Source: Chloroflexota bacterium (GTDB taxonomy: Bacteria; Chloroflexota; Dormibacteria; CF-121). Taken from it: a DNA stretch of 35,240 nucleotides. The notes beneath the pieces are model-generated. The model was not told where the DNA came from. It saw only the letters and a program-made list of their open reading frames with translations, and did no database searches. The position numbers and the translations under genes are program-made. Positions 19,299-28,123 of this stretch are shown in pieces (the stretch's first letter is position 1; each line of letters opens with the position of its first letter). The stretch covers positions 1 through 35,240 of the forward strand of contig VBHC01000131.1 of the NCBI GenBank assembly GCA_005889535.1. Direction: 5' to 3'.

Positions 19299-21131
19299 AT
19301 GTGTGGGATCATCGGGTACCTGGGCGAGCGCTCGGCGGCGCCCATCATCATGGACAGCCTCAAGCGGCTCGAGTACCGCGGCTACGATTCCGCCGGGGTG
19401 GCGATCTTCAACGAGGCTGACGGCCAGACCTCGGTGGTGAAGAGCGCCGCGAAGGTCGATACCCTGGTCGAGCGCCTCACCGAGGAGATGCCCGAAGGCC
19501 GCCTCGGCATTGGCCACACCCGTTGGGCGACGCACGGCCGGCCAACCGTCATCAACGCCCACCCGCACACCGACTGCCACAAGCAGGTCATGGTGATCCA
19601 CAACGGGATCATCGAGAACTTCGCCGAGCTGCGCAAGGACCTGCAGGCCAAAGGCCATGTGTTCATCTCGGAGACCGACACCGAGGTCGTCCCTCACCTG
19701 ATCGAGGAGTACGACAAGGGCGACCTGGTGGCGGCCGTCCGCGAAGCCCTAGCCAAGCTCCGGGGCGCCTATGCGATGGCCATTTTTTCGCAGCGCGATC
19801 CCGACCTCCTGATCGGCGCCCGGCTCAACGCGCCGCTGGTCGTCGGCATCGGCGAGAAGGAATGGTTCGTCGCCTCCGACATCACCGCGGTCATCCCCTA
19901 CACCAAGAAAGTCCTGCTGCTCGGTGAGGGCGAGATGGTGGCCGTCACGCGGCTTGGTCCCGAGGTCAGCACGATTGGTGGCGCCGCGGTCAAGCCGAAG
20001 GTGATCGAGGTGAAGTGGGACATCAGCCAGGCGCAGAAAGGCGGCTTTCCGCACTTCATGGCAAAGGAGATCAACGAGGCGCCCGAGGCCGTCTCGAACG
20101 CGCTGCGCGGCCGGCTCACGGATGAAGGTGAGGTGACCTTCGAAGAATTTGGCCTCACCGATCGCCAGCTGCTCAAGGTCCGCGACATCAAGATGGTGGC
20201 GGCGGGCACATCGTATTACGCGGCGTTGCTCGGGAAGTACATCATCGAGGAGCTGGCCCGGGTCCCGGTGGAGGTGGAGCCGGCTTCCGAGTTCCGCTAC
20301 CGCCAGCCGATCATCGACCAGGACACGCTGGTGATTGGAGTCTCGCAGTCCGGCGAGACCGCCGACACGCTGGCGGCGATCCGCGAAGCCCGCAGCCGCA
20401 AAGCCCGAGTCGTGTCGATCACGAACGTGGTGGGGAGCTCGATGGCGCTCGAAAGCGATGGCGTGATCTACCTCCACGCCGGGCCAGAAATCGGCGTCGC
20501 ATCGACGAAGACGTTCATCGCGCATATCACCTGTCTGTACCTGCTCGGTATCCGGCTGGCCGCCGTCCGCCACCGGCTCGCTCCCGAGCGCCTGCGCGCC
20601 TTGACCGCCGAGCTGAAGGCGTTGCCGACCGCGGTCCAGCTCGTCCTCGACCGCGCCGAGGCGTTGCAGGCCCTGGCCCGCAAGTACTCCGGCTATCGCA
20701 ACTTCATGTACATCGGTCGGGGCATCAACTACCCGATCGCGCTCGAGGGGGCGTTAAAGCTCAAAGAGATCTCGTACCTCCACGCCGAAGGCTATGCCGC
20801 TGGTGAGCTGAAGCATGGCCCGATCGCCTTGCTCGATCGCAATTTCCCGGTGTTTGCGATCGCGACCAGGGCGGCCACCCTGGAGAAGATGGTCAGCAAC
20901 ATCCAGGAGGTGATCGCTCGCGACGCACCGGTGCTCGCCTTGATCAGCGAGGGCGATGACACCCTCGCCGAGGTGGAGCTCGACCGGATCGAGATCCCCG
21001 AGGTCTCCGAGTTCCTTTCCCCGATTCCGAACGTGGTCGCCATGCAGCTCTTCGCCTACTTCGTAGCCAGCGAGCGCGGTTGCAACGTCGACCAGCCCCG
21101 TAACCTGGCCAAGAGCGTCACCGTAGAGTAG
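19299..21131 (+). CDS. glmS: Glutamine-fructose-6-phosphate aminotransferase (isomerizing)
   Basis: MCGIIGYLGERSAAPIIMDSLKRLEYRGYDSAG; SIS domains; ends NVDQPRNLAKSVTVE. Confidence 0.97.
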   Translation: MCGIIGYLGERSAAPIIMDSLKRLEYRGYDSAGVAIFNEADGQTSVVKSAAKVDTLVERLTEEMPEGRLGIGHTRWATHGRPTVINAHPHTDCHKQVMVIHNGIIENFAELRKDLQAKGHVFISETDTEVVPHLIEEYDKGDLVAAVREALAKLRGAYAMAIFSQRDPDLLIGARLNAPLVVGIGEKEWFVASDITAVIPYTKKVLLLGEGEMVAVTRLGPEVSTIGGAAVKPKVIEVKWDISQAQKGGFPHFMAKEINEAPEAVSNALRGRLTDEGEVTFEEFGLTDRQLLKVRDIKMVAAGTSYYAALLGKYIIEELARVPVEVEPASEFRYRQPIIDQDTLVIGVSQSGETADTLAAIREARSRKARVVSITNVVGSSMALESDGVIYLHAGPEIGVASTKTFIAHITCLYLLGIRLAAVRHRLAPERLRALTAELKALPTAVQLVLDRAEALQALARKYSGYRNFMYIGRGINYPIALEGALKLKEISYLHAEGYAAGELKHGPIALLDRNFPVFAIATRAATLEKMVSNIQEVIARDAPVLALISEGDDTLAEVELDRIEIPEVSEFLSPIPNVVAMQLFAYFVASERGCNVDQPRNLAKSVTVE

Positions 21132-21135
21132 GCGC

Positions 21136-22446
21136 GTGACCCCTCGGGTCGGCGTGGATGTGGCGGCGATACCCCGCATCGCGGAGGCCCAGAAGCGCTT
21201 CGGCGAGCGCTTCCTACGAAAATTTCTCAGCGATCGGGAGATCGCCTATTGCGGCGACAGCCCGGACCGCTGGGCCGGCCGCTGGGCGGCCAAAGAAGCG
21301 ATCGGCAAGGCGATGCCGAGCGGGATTCCCCGGCCGCGCATGCGCGATGTCGAGATCCTGCCCAGCGACGACGGCCGCCCGCACGTGCAGGTCGCGCCGG
21401 CGACGACGCTGACCGGCCGCGAGATCGACGTCAGCATCGCGCACGATGGCCACTTCGCCGTCGCCGTCGCCGTCATCCCAGATTTACTGATCCCCTCCAC
21501 CACGTATTCCCCTCCCCGAGCGGGGGAGGGACAGGGTGGGGGCTCAAGCTCTGAGGGAGGGGGCGTCAGCCTCCCGGATGGTTTCCGGCTTCCCGCCCGT
21601 CCGCGCGATGGCCACAAGGGAACGTTTGGGACGGTGCTCGTGCTGGCGGGATCGCAGGGCTTTACCGGTGCCGCCTACCTGGCGAGCATGGGAGCCGCCC
21701 GCTCGGGGGCCGGCATCGTCCGACTGCTGGTGGCGCAGTCGATCTACCCGATCCTGGCGGAAAAATGCACCGAGGTGATCGTGGGCCCGGTGCCCGAGAT
21801 CGCGCCCGGCGTTGTCGGACACGCCTCGCTCAGTGGCGTGCTCCGCGGCTTCGCCGGCGCCGATGCCGGCGTCATCGGCCCCGGGATCGGGCGCGACATG
21901 TCGACCCGGCGGCTGATCGAGGACCTCGTGCCGCGGGTAGCGGCGCCGTTGGTGCTGGACGCCGACGCCCTGAACCTCCTTTCGGAGCACCGAAGCATTC
22001 TGCCGCGCCTGTCGGAACAGATCGTGCTGACCCCGCATCCGGCCGAGTTCGGACGGCTCGCCGGTCTCGAAACGAGCGTGGTGCAGCAGGACCGGCGTGG
22101 CATCGCGTCGCGCTTCGCCAAGCAGTGGAACAAGGTAGTGGTGCTCAAGGGCGCCGGCACGGTCATCGCCGCTCCTGACGGCCGGGTGACGCAGAACCCG
22201 GTGGCGACGCCGGCGCTCTCGTCGGGCGGCACCGGCGACGTGCTGGCGGGGTTGATCGGCGGACTGATGGCGCAGAAGCTGCCGCCGTTCGAGGCTGCCG
22301 TGACCGGTGTTCACCTGCACGCTCTCGCCGGCATGGACCTCGAGGCCTCCCTCGGCCTGGCCGGCGTGCTCGCGTCCGACCTGCTGCTGGTGATCCCCCG
22401 CGTCATGGAGCGGTTTAGACAGGCTCGCGCCCCGGGATCAGCTTGA
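21136..22446 (+). CDS. Fusion: holo-ACP synthase (AcpS) + ADP-dependent NAD(P)H-hydrate dehydratase (NnrD)
   Basis: N-term VGVDVAAIPRIAEAQKRFGERFLRKFLSDREIAYC...WAAKEAIGKAM (AcpS); C-term GTFGTVLVLAGSQGFTGAAYLASMGAARSGAGIVRL...LTPHPAEFGRL...SSGGTGDVLAGLIGG (NnrD/YjeF-C). Confidence 0.93.
   Translation: MTPRVGVDVAAIPRIAEAQKRFGERFLRKFLSDREIAYCGDSPDRWAGRWAAKEAIGKAMPSGIPRPRMRDVEILPSDDGRPHVQVAPATTLTGREIDVSIAHDGHFAVAVAVIPDLLIPSTTYSPPRAGEGQGGGSSSEGGGVSLPDGFRLPARPRDGHKGTFGTVLVLAGSQGFTGAAYLASMGAARSGAGIVRLLVAQSIYPILAEKCTEVIVGPVPEIAPGVVGHASLSGVLRGFAGADAGVIGPGIGRDMSTRRLIEDLVPRVAAPLVLDADALNLLSEHRSILPRLSEQIVLTPHPAEFGRLAGLETSVVQQDRRGIASRFAKQWNKVVVLKGAGTVIAAPDGRVTQNPVATPALSSGGTGDVLAGLIGGLMAQKLPPFEAAVTGVHLHALAGMDLEASLGLAGVLASDLLLVIPRVMERFRQARAPGSA
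21505..21543. repeat. Dispersed palindromic (REP-like) repeat, copy 1, inside the acpS-nnrD linker
   Basis: TATTCCCCTCCCCGAGCGGGGGAGGGACAGGGTGGGGGC; contains CCCTCCCC/GGGGAGGG stem; matches copy 2 at 28878-28919. Confidence 0.7.
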
Positions 22447-22606
22447 TGTTTCATCGGCCCATTTCCGCCGAATGCCGTTTTGCGGCCATCAGTGGACGCC
22501 TCAAACGCTCGCATCGCACGTCCCGCGCGGCTCGCGTGGGCCGGCGGGCCCGGACCTCGGCGGCCTGGGCCGCGAACCATCGGCGCCGACCCGGGGCGCG
22601 AGCCTG

Positions 22607-23713
22607 TTGACCGAACAGGGGGCCACCAAGTGGGCCGACGTCGACACGTCGGCGATCACCCATAACACCAATCTCATCAAGCAGCTCGTCGGTCCCAAGA
22701 CGGCGGTGATGGCGGTCGTCAAGGCGAATGGCTACGGGCACGGCGCCGTGCCGGCAGCACGCGCCGCGCTCAAGGGCGGCGCCACCTGGCTGGGCGTCTC
22801 ATCGGTTCCCGAAGGGATCGAGCTGCGCAAGGCCGGCATTCCTGAGCCGATCCTCAACCTCGGCTACACACCTGTGGCCGCGTTGTCCGCGGCGGTCGCG
22901 GCGAAGCTGAGTCTCACCGTCTACGACCGCGAGGGCCTGGGCTTGGTCAAAACCGCGGCGACCGACATCGGTGTCCACGTCAAGCTCGACAGCGGGATGC
23001 ATCGCCTCGGCGCGGCCCCCGATGAGGCCGTCAGGCTCGCCATGGAGGTCCACGCCGACCCTGACCTGCGGTTGGAAGGCTTCTGGACGCATTTCGCGGA
23101 CGCCGATGGGGATGCCGCCTTCACCAAAGAGCAACTCCGGATCTTTCTCGACGCTCGGGCGGCGCTGGTACGCGGCGGCGCCACGAACTTCCTGAGCCAT
23201 ACCGCCAACTCCCCGGGGCTGCTGCGGTTCCCGGAAGCCCGCCTCGACCTGGTGCGCGCCGGCCTGCTCATCTACGGCGTCCGTCCGGAGCGACACTGGG
23301 ACGACCTGCCCACGCTGCGGCCCGCGCTCACCTGGCAAACGATCGTGACCCATGTGATGACCGTGCCGGCCGGCGCGAGCGTCGGCTATGGGCGCCGGTT
23401 CAGGGCACCAGCACCGGCCAGGGTGGCGACCATCGCGCTCGGCTATGGCGATGGCCTGCATCGGCGCGCATCCGAGGGCGGTGAGGCGATCGTTCGAGGC
23501 ATGGCTGTGCCGCTCGCCGGCACAATCAGCATGGACCAGGCCGCGCTGGACGTCACCAATGTGCGTGACGTGGCGCCCGGCGATGTCGTCACGGTGATCG
23601 GCCAGGATGGTGAGGCGACGCTGACCGCGTATGATCTCGCCGAAGCGTCCGGCACGATCTCCTACGAGGTGCTCTGCGCGATCTCGGCTCGCGTCGCCCG
23701 ACGGTATACTTAA
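22607..23713 (+). CDS. alr: Alanine racemase (start uncertain; TTG 22607 proposed)
   Basis: [47 protein letters not shown] (PLP Lys motif). The ORF extends to 22472 but that stretch looks non-coding. Confidence 0.92.
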   Translation: MTEQGATKWADVDTSAITHNTNLIKQLVGPKTAVMAVVKANGYGHGAVPAARAALKGGATWLGVSSVPEGIELRKAGIPEPILNLGYTPVAALSAAVAAKLSLTVYDREGLGLVKTAATDIGVHVKLDSGMHRLGAAPDEAVRLAMEVHADPDLRLEGFWTHFADADGDAAFTKEQLRIFLDARAALVRGGATNFLSHTANSPGLLRFPEARLDLVRAGLLIYGVRPERHWDDLPTLRPALTWQTIVTHVMTVPAGASVGYGRRFRAPAPARVATIALGYGDGLHRRASEGGEAIVRGMAVPLAGTISMDQAALDVTNVRDVAPGDVVTVIGQDGEATLTAYDLAEASGTISYEVLCAISARVARRYT

Positions 23714-23714
23714 G

Positions 23715-23805
23715 CCGCGCCCTAGGGGAGCGGAATGCTGAGAGTGCCGGCGCCGCCGGCAGACCCTAGAAACCTGATCAGGGTGATACCTGCGGAGGGA
23801 AAGGG
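23715..23805 (+). promoter_or_regulatory. TPP riboswitch (THI element)
   Basis: CTAGGGGAGC...GCTGAGA...ACCCTAGAAACCTGATCAGGGTGATACCTGCGGAGGGAAAGG matches the THI-box consensus (CUGAGA, ACCUGAUC, GCGgAGGGAA); upstream of thiE. Confidence 0.95.
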
Positions 23806-23842
23806 CCTCGAGCATTCCGCCACCATCGGGGAAGTGGCATAT

Positions 23843-24511
23843 ATGGAACTTGCCGAAGAACGACGCGAGAAGCTGTCACGGATGCGCCTCTACGTGATCA
23901 CCGCTGATCATGGCGGCGAGGCCGAGACGGTGCGCACCATCGAAGCGGCGCTGGCGGGTGGTGCCAACGTCATCCAGCTTCGCAAGAAGGCGATGCCCAA
24001 GGGTGAGCAGTACCTCATCGCGCTGGCGCTGCGACGGCTGACCCAGATCCACGGTGCGCTGTTCATCGTCAACGACCACCCCGATATCGCGATCGCCGCC
24101 GATGCTGATGGCATCCACCTCGGTCAGGATGACCTGCCGCCGGCTGTCGTCCGTCAGCTCCCGGGTTTTGAGGGGAGGCTGATCGGCCGCTCGACCCACA
24201 GCCTCGGCCAGGCGCAGCTCGCGGTCCATGAAGGCGCCGATTACATTGCGGTCGGTCCGGTCTTTCCGACCCCGACGAAGGAGGGTAGAGCCGCGGTTGG
24301 GACGGCCCTCGTCTCGCGTGTTGCCGGGGTCGTCGATCGGCCGTTCGTCGCGGTTGGCGGGATCGACCTGGCGAACGCGCCTTCCGTGCTCGATGCGGGC
24401 GCCCGCGCCATCGCCGTGGTGCGTGCCGTCTATGACGCGCCGGATCCGGCGGAAGCCGCCCGTCGCCTGCACGAAGTCCTGGTCACGCGAATCGAGGCTG
24501 CCCGCCGATGA
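23843..24511 (+). CDS. thiE: Thiamine-phosphate synthase
   Basis: MRLYVITADHGG...GANVIQLRKKAMPKGEQ...HLGQDDLPPAVVRQL...VGPVFPTPTKEG. ATG 23843 preferred; track start 23735 lies inside the riboswitch. Confidence 0.94.
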   Translation: MELAEERREKLSRMRLYVITADHGGEAETVRTIEAALAGGANVIQLRKKAMPKGEQYLIALALRRLTQIHGALFIVNDHPDIAIAADADGIHLGQDDLPPAVVRQLPGFEGRLIGRSTHSLGQAQLAVHEGADYIAVGPVFPTPTKEGRAAVGTALVSRVAGVVDRPFVAVGGIDLANAPSVLDAGARAIAVVRAVYDAPDPAEAARRLHEVLVTRIEAARR

Positions 24512-25491
24512 GTGACGTAACCGTCACCTTGAACGGCAAGCCCCGGGTCGTTCCGGACGGGCTCAGCCTGCTCGAGCTCCTCGAGCGCCTCGAGATCCAA
24601 CCTTCGCGGGTCGTGGTCGAGCACAACCGGGAGATCCGGCGGAAATCGGACCTCACGACCACGAAAGTGCGCAACGGCGACGAGCTGGAGCTCGTCTATT
24701 TCGTTGGCGGCGGAGCAACCGGTGGCGACGACCCGCTGGTCGTTGGCGGCCGCACCCTGCACTCGCGACTGATCCACGGCACCGGAAAATTCAGCTCGAA
24801 CGACGTTCTCGCGCGCTGTCTCTTGGCGGCCCAGCCGGACATGATCACTGTCGCGATCCGCCGGTTGAACCTCGACGGCGGCCGCTCCGAGCTGGAGGGG
24901 ATCGATCTTCGCCGCTACACGTTGCTCCCGAACACCGCCGGGGCCACGACGGCTGACGGCGCGATCCGGCTCGCACGCCTGGCCCGCGCGGCCGGATTCT
25001 CCGACTTCATCAAGGTGGAGGTGGTCGGGGACGAGGACACCCTCCTGCCCGATCCGCACGCGACCCTCGAGGCAACCCGCCAACTGGTCAAGGAAGGCTT
25101 CATCGTCATGCCCTACACCAGCGATGACGTCGTCCAGGCGATCCGGCTGTATGAAGCCGGTGCGGCCGCCGTCATGCCGGGCGCGGCCCCCATCGGCACG
25201 ACACTCGGCTTGCAGAATCTCTTGAATCTCGAGCTGATCGTGAGCAAGGTCAACGTGCCGGTCATCGTCGATGCCGGGCTTGGCGTCCCGTCTGAAGCCG
25301 CCCGCTGCCTCGAGCTGGGCGCGGCCGGCGTACTCGTCAACACGGCGATCGCGCGTGCGAAGAACCCACCCGAGATGGCACACGCCTTTGCCGAGGCGGT
25401 GGTCGCGGGCCGCCGCGCCTTCAACGCCGGGCGCGCGCACATCGGGGTGAAGGCCGTCGCCAGCAGCCCGGCCGAGGGGATTCCCGTTTAG
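24508..25491 (+). CDS. ThiS-ThiG fusion (sulfur carrier protein + thiazole synthase)
   Basis: N-term 70 aa ThiS-like ending ELELVYFVGGG; then LVVGGRTLHSRLIHGTGKFSSNDV...PNTAGATTADGAIRLARLAR...VIVDAGLGVPSEAARCLELGAAGVLVNTAIA (ThiG). Confidence 0.93.
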   Translation: MSDVTVTLNGKPRVVPDGLSLLELLERLEIQPSRVVVEHNREIRRKSDLTTTKVRNGDELELVYFVGGGATGGDDPLVVGGRTLHSRLIHGTGKFSSNDVLARCLLAAQPDMITVAIRRLNLDGGRSELEGIDLRRYTLLPNTAGATTADGAIRLARLARAAGFSDFIKVEVVGDEDTLLPDPHATLEATRQLVKEGFIVMPYTSDDVVQAIRLYEAGAAAVMPGAAPIGTTLGLQNLLNLELIVSKVNVPVIVDAGLGVPSEAARCLELGAAGVLVNTAIARAKNPPEMAHAFAEAVVAGRRAFNAGRAHIGVKAVASSPAEGIPV

Positions 25492-26497
25492 CAAGAAGCT
25501 GCGCCAGGTCGGCGAGCGTGGGCTGCTCAAGTCGCTGCAACCCTTTCTCAGCCCGGCCGGGCGACGCCTGCTGATCGGCGCCCGGGAGGACGATGATGCG
25601 GCCGTCTGGCGCAGTGAGGCTGGCCCCGTCGTGGCAACCATCGACACGATGGTGGAGGGGATCGACTTTCTGCTCGACTGGCCCGGGCTAACCTTTCGAA
25701 TGGTCGGCCGGCGTCTCATGAGCGTCAATCTCAGCGACCTGGCCGCCATGGGCGCGGCGCCGCGACATGCGCTGATCTCGTTAGCCCTGCCGGGCCGGCT
25801 GGAGGTCGCCGATGTCACCGAGCTGTACCGCGGCATCGCCGAACGGGCTCGGCAGTACGGCTGCACCGTCGCCGGCGGGGACCTGAGTGGAACGGATGGC
25901 CCGCTGGTGTTGACCGCAACTCTCTACGGCACGATCGCAGCGGGCTCGCGACCGCTGCGGCGCGCAGGAGCCCGCGCCGGATGGGCGCTGGCCGTCACGG
26001 GGAGACTCGGGCTTGCATCGGCGGGGTTGGCATTGCTGCTCGAAGGAAAACGGCCGCGGACGAGAGCCCAACGTCGCTGGGTCAGAGCTCTCTATGACCC
26101 GCAGCCACGGGTGGAGGCCGCAAAAATTCTGCAGGTCATGGGGGTACGCGTGGCCGGCGATATCAGCGATGGGCTCTACCGGGAAATCGAGCGGATCGCG
26201 CAGCCCGCCGGCCTGGGAGCGACGGTCGAGGCCGACCGGATGCCGCTCGACCCAGACCTACGGCGCCTGCGCGAGCACGCATGGGCAGGCGGGCTGATGG
26301 AATCCGAAGACTATGAGCTCGTGTGCGCAGCGCCGCGCAAGCTGCTGGAGGCCGCGCGACGGCGGCTCCGCGAGCGCCTGAAGCTGAACCTGTCGATCAT
26401 CGGGAGCCTGACGCGCGAGGCCGGCATCCGGGTGGGGGTCGATGGCCGGCTCGTTTCCATTCCGAGTCTGGGAGCGGGCTATGACCACTTCCGTTGA
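25490..26497 (+). CDS. thiL: Thiamine-monophosphate kinase ThiL (start codon unresolved; conserved N-terminus begins about 25490)
   Basis: Frame reads SKKLRQVGERGLLKSLQPFLSPAGRRLLIGAREDDDAAVWRSEAGPVVATIDTMVEGIDFLLDW... First canonical start is GTG 25631. Confidence 0.85.
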   Translation, partial: SKKLRQVGERGLLKSLQPFLSPAGRRLLIGAREDDDAAVWRSEAGPVVATIDTMVEGIDFLLDWPGLTFRMVGRRLMSVNLSDLAAMGAAPRHALISLALPGRLEVADVTELYRGIAERARQYGCTVAGGDLSGTDGPLVLTATLYGTIAAGSRPLRRAGARAGWALAVTGRLGLASAGLALLLEGKRPRTRAQRRWVRALYDPQPRVEAAKILQVMGVRVAGDISDGLYREIERIAQPAGLGATVEADRMPLDPDLRRLREHAWAGGLMESEDYELVCAAPRKLLEAARRRLRERLKLNLSIIGSLTREAGIRVGVDGRLVSIPSLGAGYDHFR

Positions 26498-26936
26498 CAC
26501 CGGATCCGTCGATGAGACCCAGGACGTGGGGCGGCGGCTGGGGCAGGTCGTCGAGGCGGGCGACGTGATCGCGATCGAGGGTGAGCTGGGCACCGGAAAG
26601 ACGGAGCTGGTCAAGGGGATCGCCGAGGGGCTGGGCGTCACCTCCGGTGTGCACAGTCCAACCTTTGTCCTGCACCACCGCTATCGGGGCCGCCTGCCCA
26701 TCGAGCACTACGACCTCTATCGCCTGGAAGGCCTTGCCTGGGTTGACACGGGTCTGGACGAGCCGGCGCCGGATGCGGTCACCGTGATCGAGTGGCCCGA
26801 GCGCGCCGCGGTGCTCGATGATTGGGCGACGACCCGGATCCGGATGACGACAGAGGGCCCGACGAGTCGCCGCCTCACATTCATTAGTGGTCCCGAACGG
26901 ATTCGGGCCGTCTTCGAGCATGCGCCTCGCGATTGA
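26481..26936 (+). CDS. tsaE: tRNA threonylcarbamoyladenosine biosynthesis ATPase TsaE
   Basis: GDVIAIEGELGTGKTELVKGIAEGLGVTSGVHSPTFVLHHRY...HYDLYRLE. Confidence 0.93.
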   Translation: MTTSVDTGSVDETQDVGRRLGQVVEAGDVIAIEGELGTGKTELVKGIAEGLGVTSGVHSPTFVLHHRYRGRLPIEHYDLYRLEGLAWVDTGLDEPAPDAVTVIEWPERAAVLDDWATTRIRMTTEGPTSRRLTFISGPERIRAVFEHAPRD

Positions 26937-27567
26937 CACATCGGGCGCCGACCAGGCCATGGTCGTGCTCGACGGCCGCCGCCTGCTGGCGGCCGAAGAT
27001 TGGGTCCGAAGCCGCGACGATCCGCCGGTGCTGACGCGTCTCGACGCGCTGGTGAAGCGGGCCGGCGGCCGGCCGGACGACCTGGATGGGGTGGCCGCGG
27101 CCCGTGGCCCTGGCTCGTTCACCGGCCTGCGGGTCGGGCTTTCGCTGGCGGCCGGGCTGGCCTACGCGCGGCACATTCCGCTCCACCTGGTCGATAGCCT
27201 TCCGATACTGGCCCGCCGGGCGACCGGGGAACCGGCCACCATCGCGTTGCGCGATGCCGGCCGGGCCGAGGTCTACGCCTGGCGCGACGGGGAGCCGCCG
27301 CGGCGAATGCCCACCGATGAGCTTGCTGGGTGGCTCCCCTCCAGTGCCCGGGTGATGGTCGAGCCCGCCGGCAGACTGGCAATCTGGTCGTCCGGGCACG
27401 CTCATCTCGAAATTCCAGCCGCGCAACGGCGGCCATTGAGCGCGGCACTCCTCGACTCCGCCATCTGGACCTTCGAATCCCAAAAACCACTGCGATATGA
27501 TGAGGTGCAGGCGCTCTACGTTCAGCCTGCTGCCGCCGAGGAGCGACGAAGGAAGGCCTCATCATGA
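26920..27567 (+). CDS. tsaB: tRNA threonylcarbamoyladenosine biosynthesis protein TsaB
   Basis: MRLAIDTSGADQAMVVLDGRR...GVAAARGPGSFTGLRVGLSLAAGLAYA. Confidence 0.92.
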   Translation: MRLAIDTSGADQAMVVLDGRRLLAAEDWVRSRDDPPVLTRLDALVKRAGGRPDDLDGVAAARGPGSFTGLRVGLSLAAGLAYARHIPLHLVDSLPILARRATGEPATIALRDAGRAEVYAWRDGEPPRRMPTDELAGWLPSSARVMVEPAGRLAIWSSGHAHLEIPAAQRRPLSAALLDSAIWTFESQKPLRYDEVQALYVQPAAAEERRRKASS

Positions 27568-28106
27568 TGCAACTCAAGTCCCGAGTGCTCGTCGACGCCA
27601 TGCGCGAGGATGACATCCCCGAAGTGCAGGCGATCGAGCGCGAAATCTTCCCCACCCCCTGGCCACGCAATGCCTATTACCGCGAGCTGCACCATAATCG
27701 GTCCGCCTACTACCTCGTGCTGCGCCGCGACGACGAGATCGTCGGCTACGCGGGGCTGTGGAAGATGAGCGACGAAGCCCACATCACTACTGTCGGCGTC
27801 CGGGCGAACCAGCAGGGGAAGGGATACGGTCATGCGCTGATGGCCGCGCTGATCCAGCGTGCCTATCACCTCGGTTCGCGCTGGCTCACGCTCGAGGTGC
27901 GGCCATCGAACGACGTCGCCGTCCGGCTGTACGAAAAGTTCGGGTTCAAGGTCATCGGTCGTCGTCGCGGTTATTACACGGACAACAACGAGGACGCCAT
28001 CGTGATGTGGTCCGATTCGATCCAGGCCGCGAGCTTCAAGAAGCGGTTCAAGGACATCCTGCACACGCTCGACTTCGAAGGGCTGGATACCAGCACGCCG
28101 CAGTAG
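27564..28106 (+). CDS. rimI: Ribosomal protein S18-alanine N-acetyltransferase RimI
   Basis: GNAT fold: AHITTVGVRANQQGKGYGHALMAALIQRAYHLGSRWLTLEVRPSNDVAVRLYEKFGFKVIGRRRGYY; between tsaB and tsaD. Confidence 0.93.
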   Translation: MMQLKSRVLVDAMREDDIPEVQAIEREIFPTPWPRNAYYRELHHNRSAYYLVLRRDDEIVGYAGLWKMSDEAHITTVGVRANQQGKGYGHALMAALIQRAYHLGSRWLTLEVRPSNDVAVRLYEKFGFKVIGRRRGYYTDNNEDAIVMWSDSIQAASFKKRFKDILHTLDFEGLDTSTPQ

Positions 28107-28123
28107 CTTCCCCGGACCGGCGC

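Noticed and set aside
22472-22606. N-terminal extension of alr (MPFCGHQWTPQTLASHVPRG...)
   Set aside because: Composition unlike alanine racemase; homology begins after about 22607. Start remains uncertain.
23735-23842. ORF-track N-terminal extension of thiE (MLRVPAPPADPRNLIRVIPAEGKG...)
   Set aside because: Those codons are the TPP aptamer itself; true start is the ATG at 23843.
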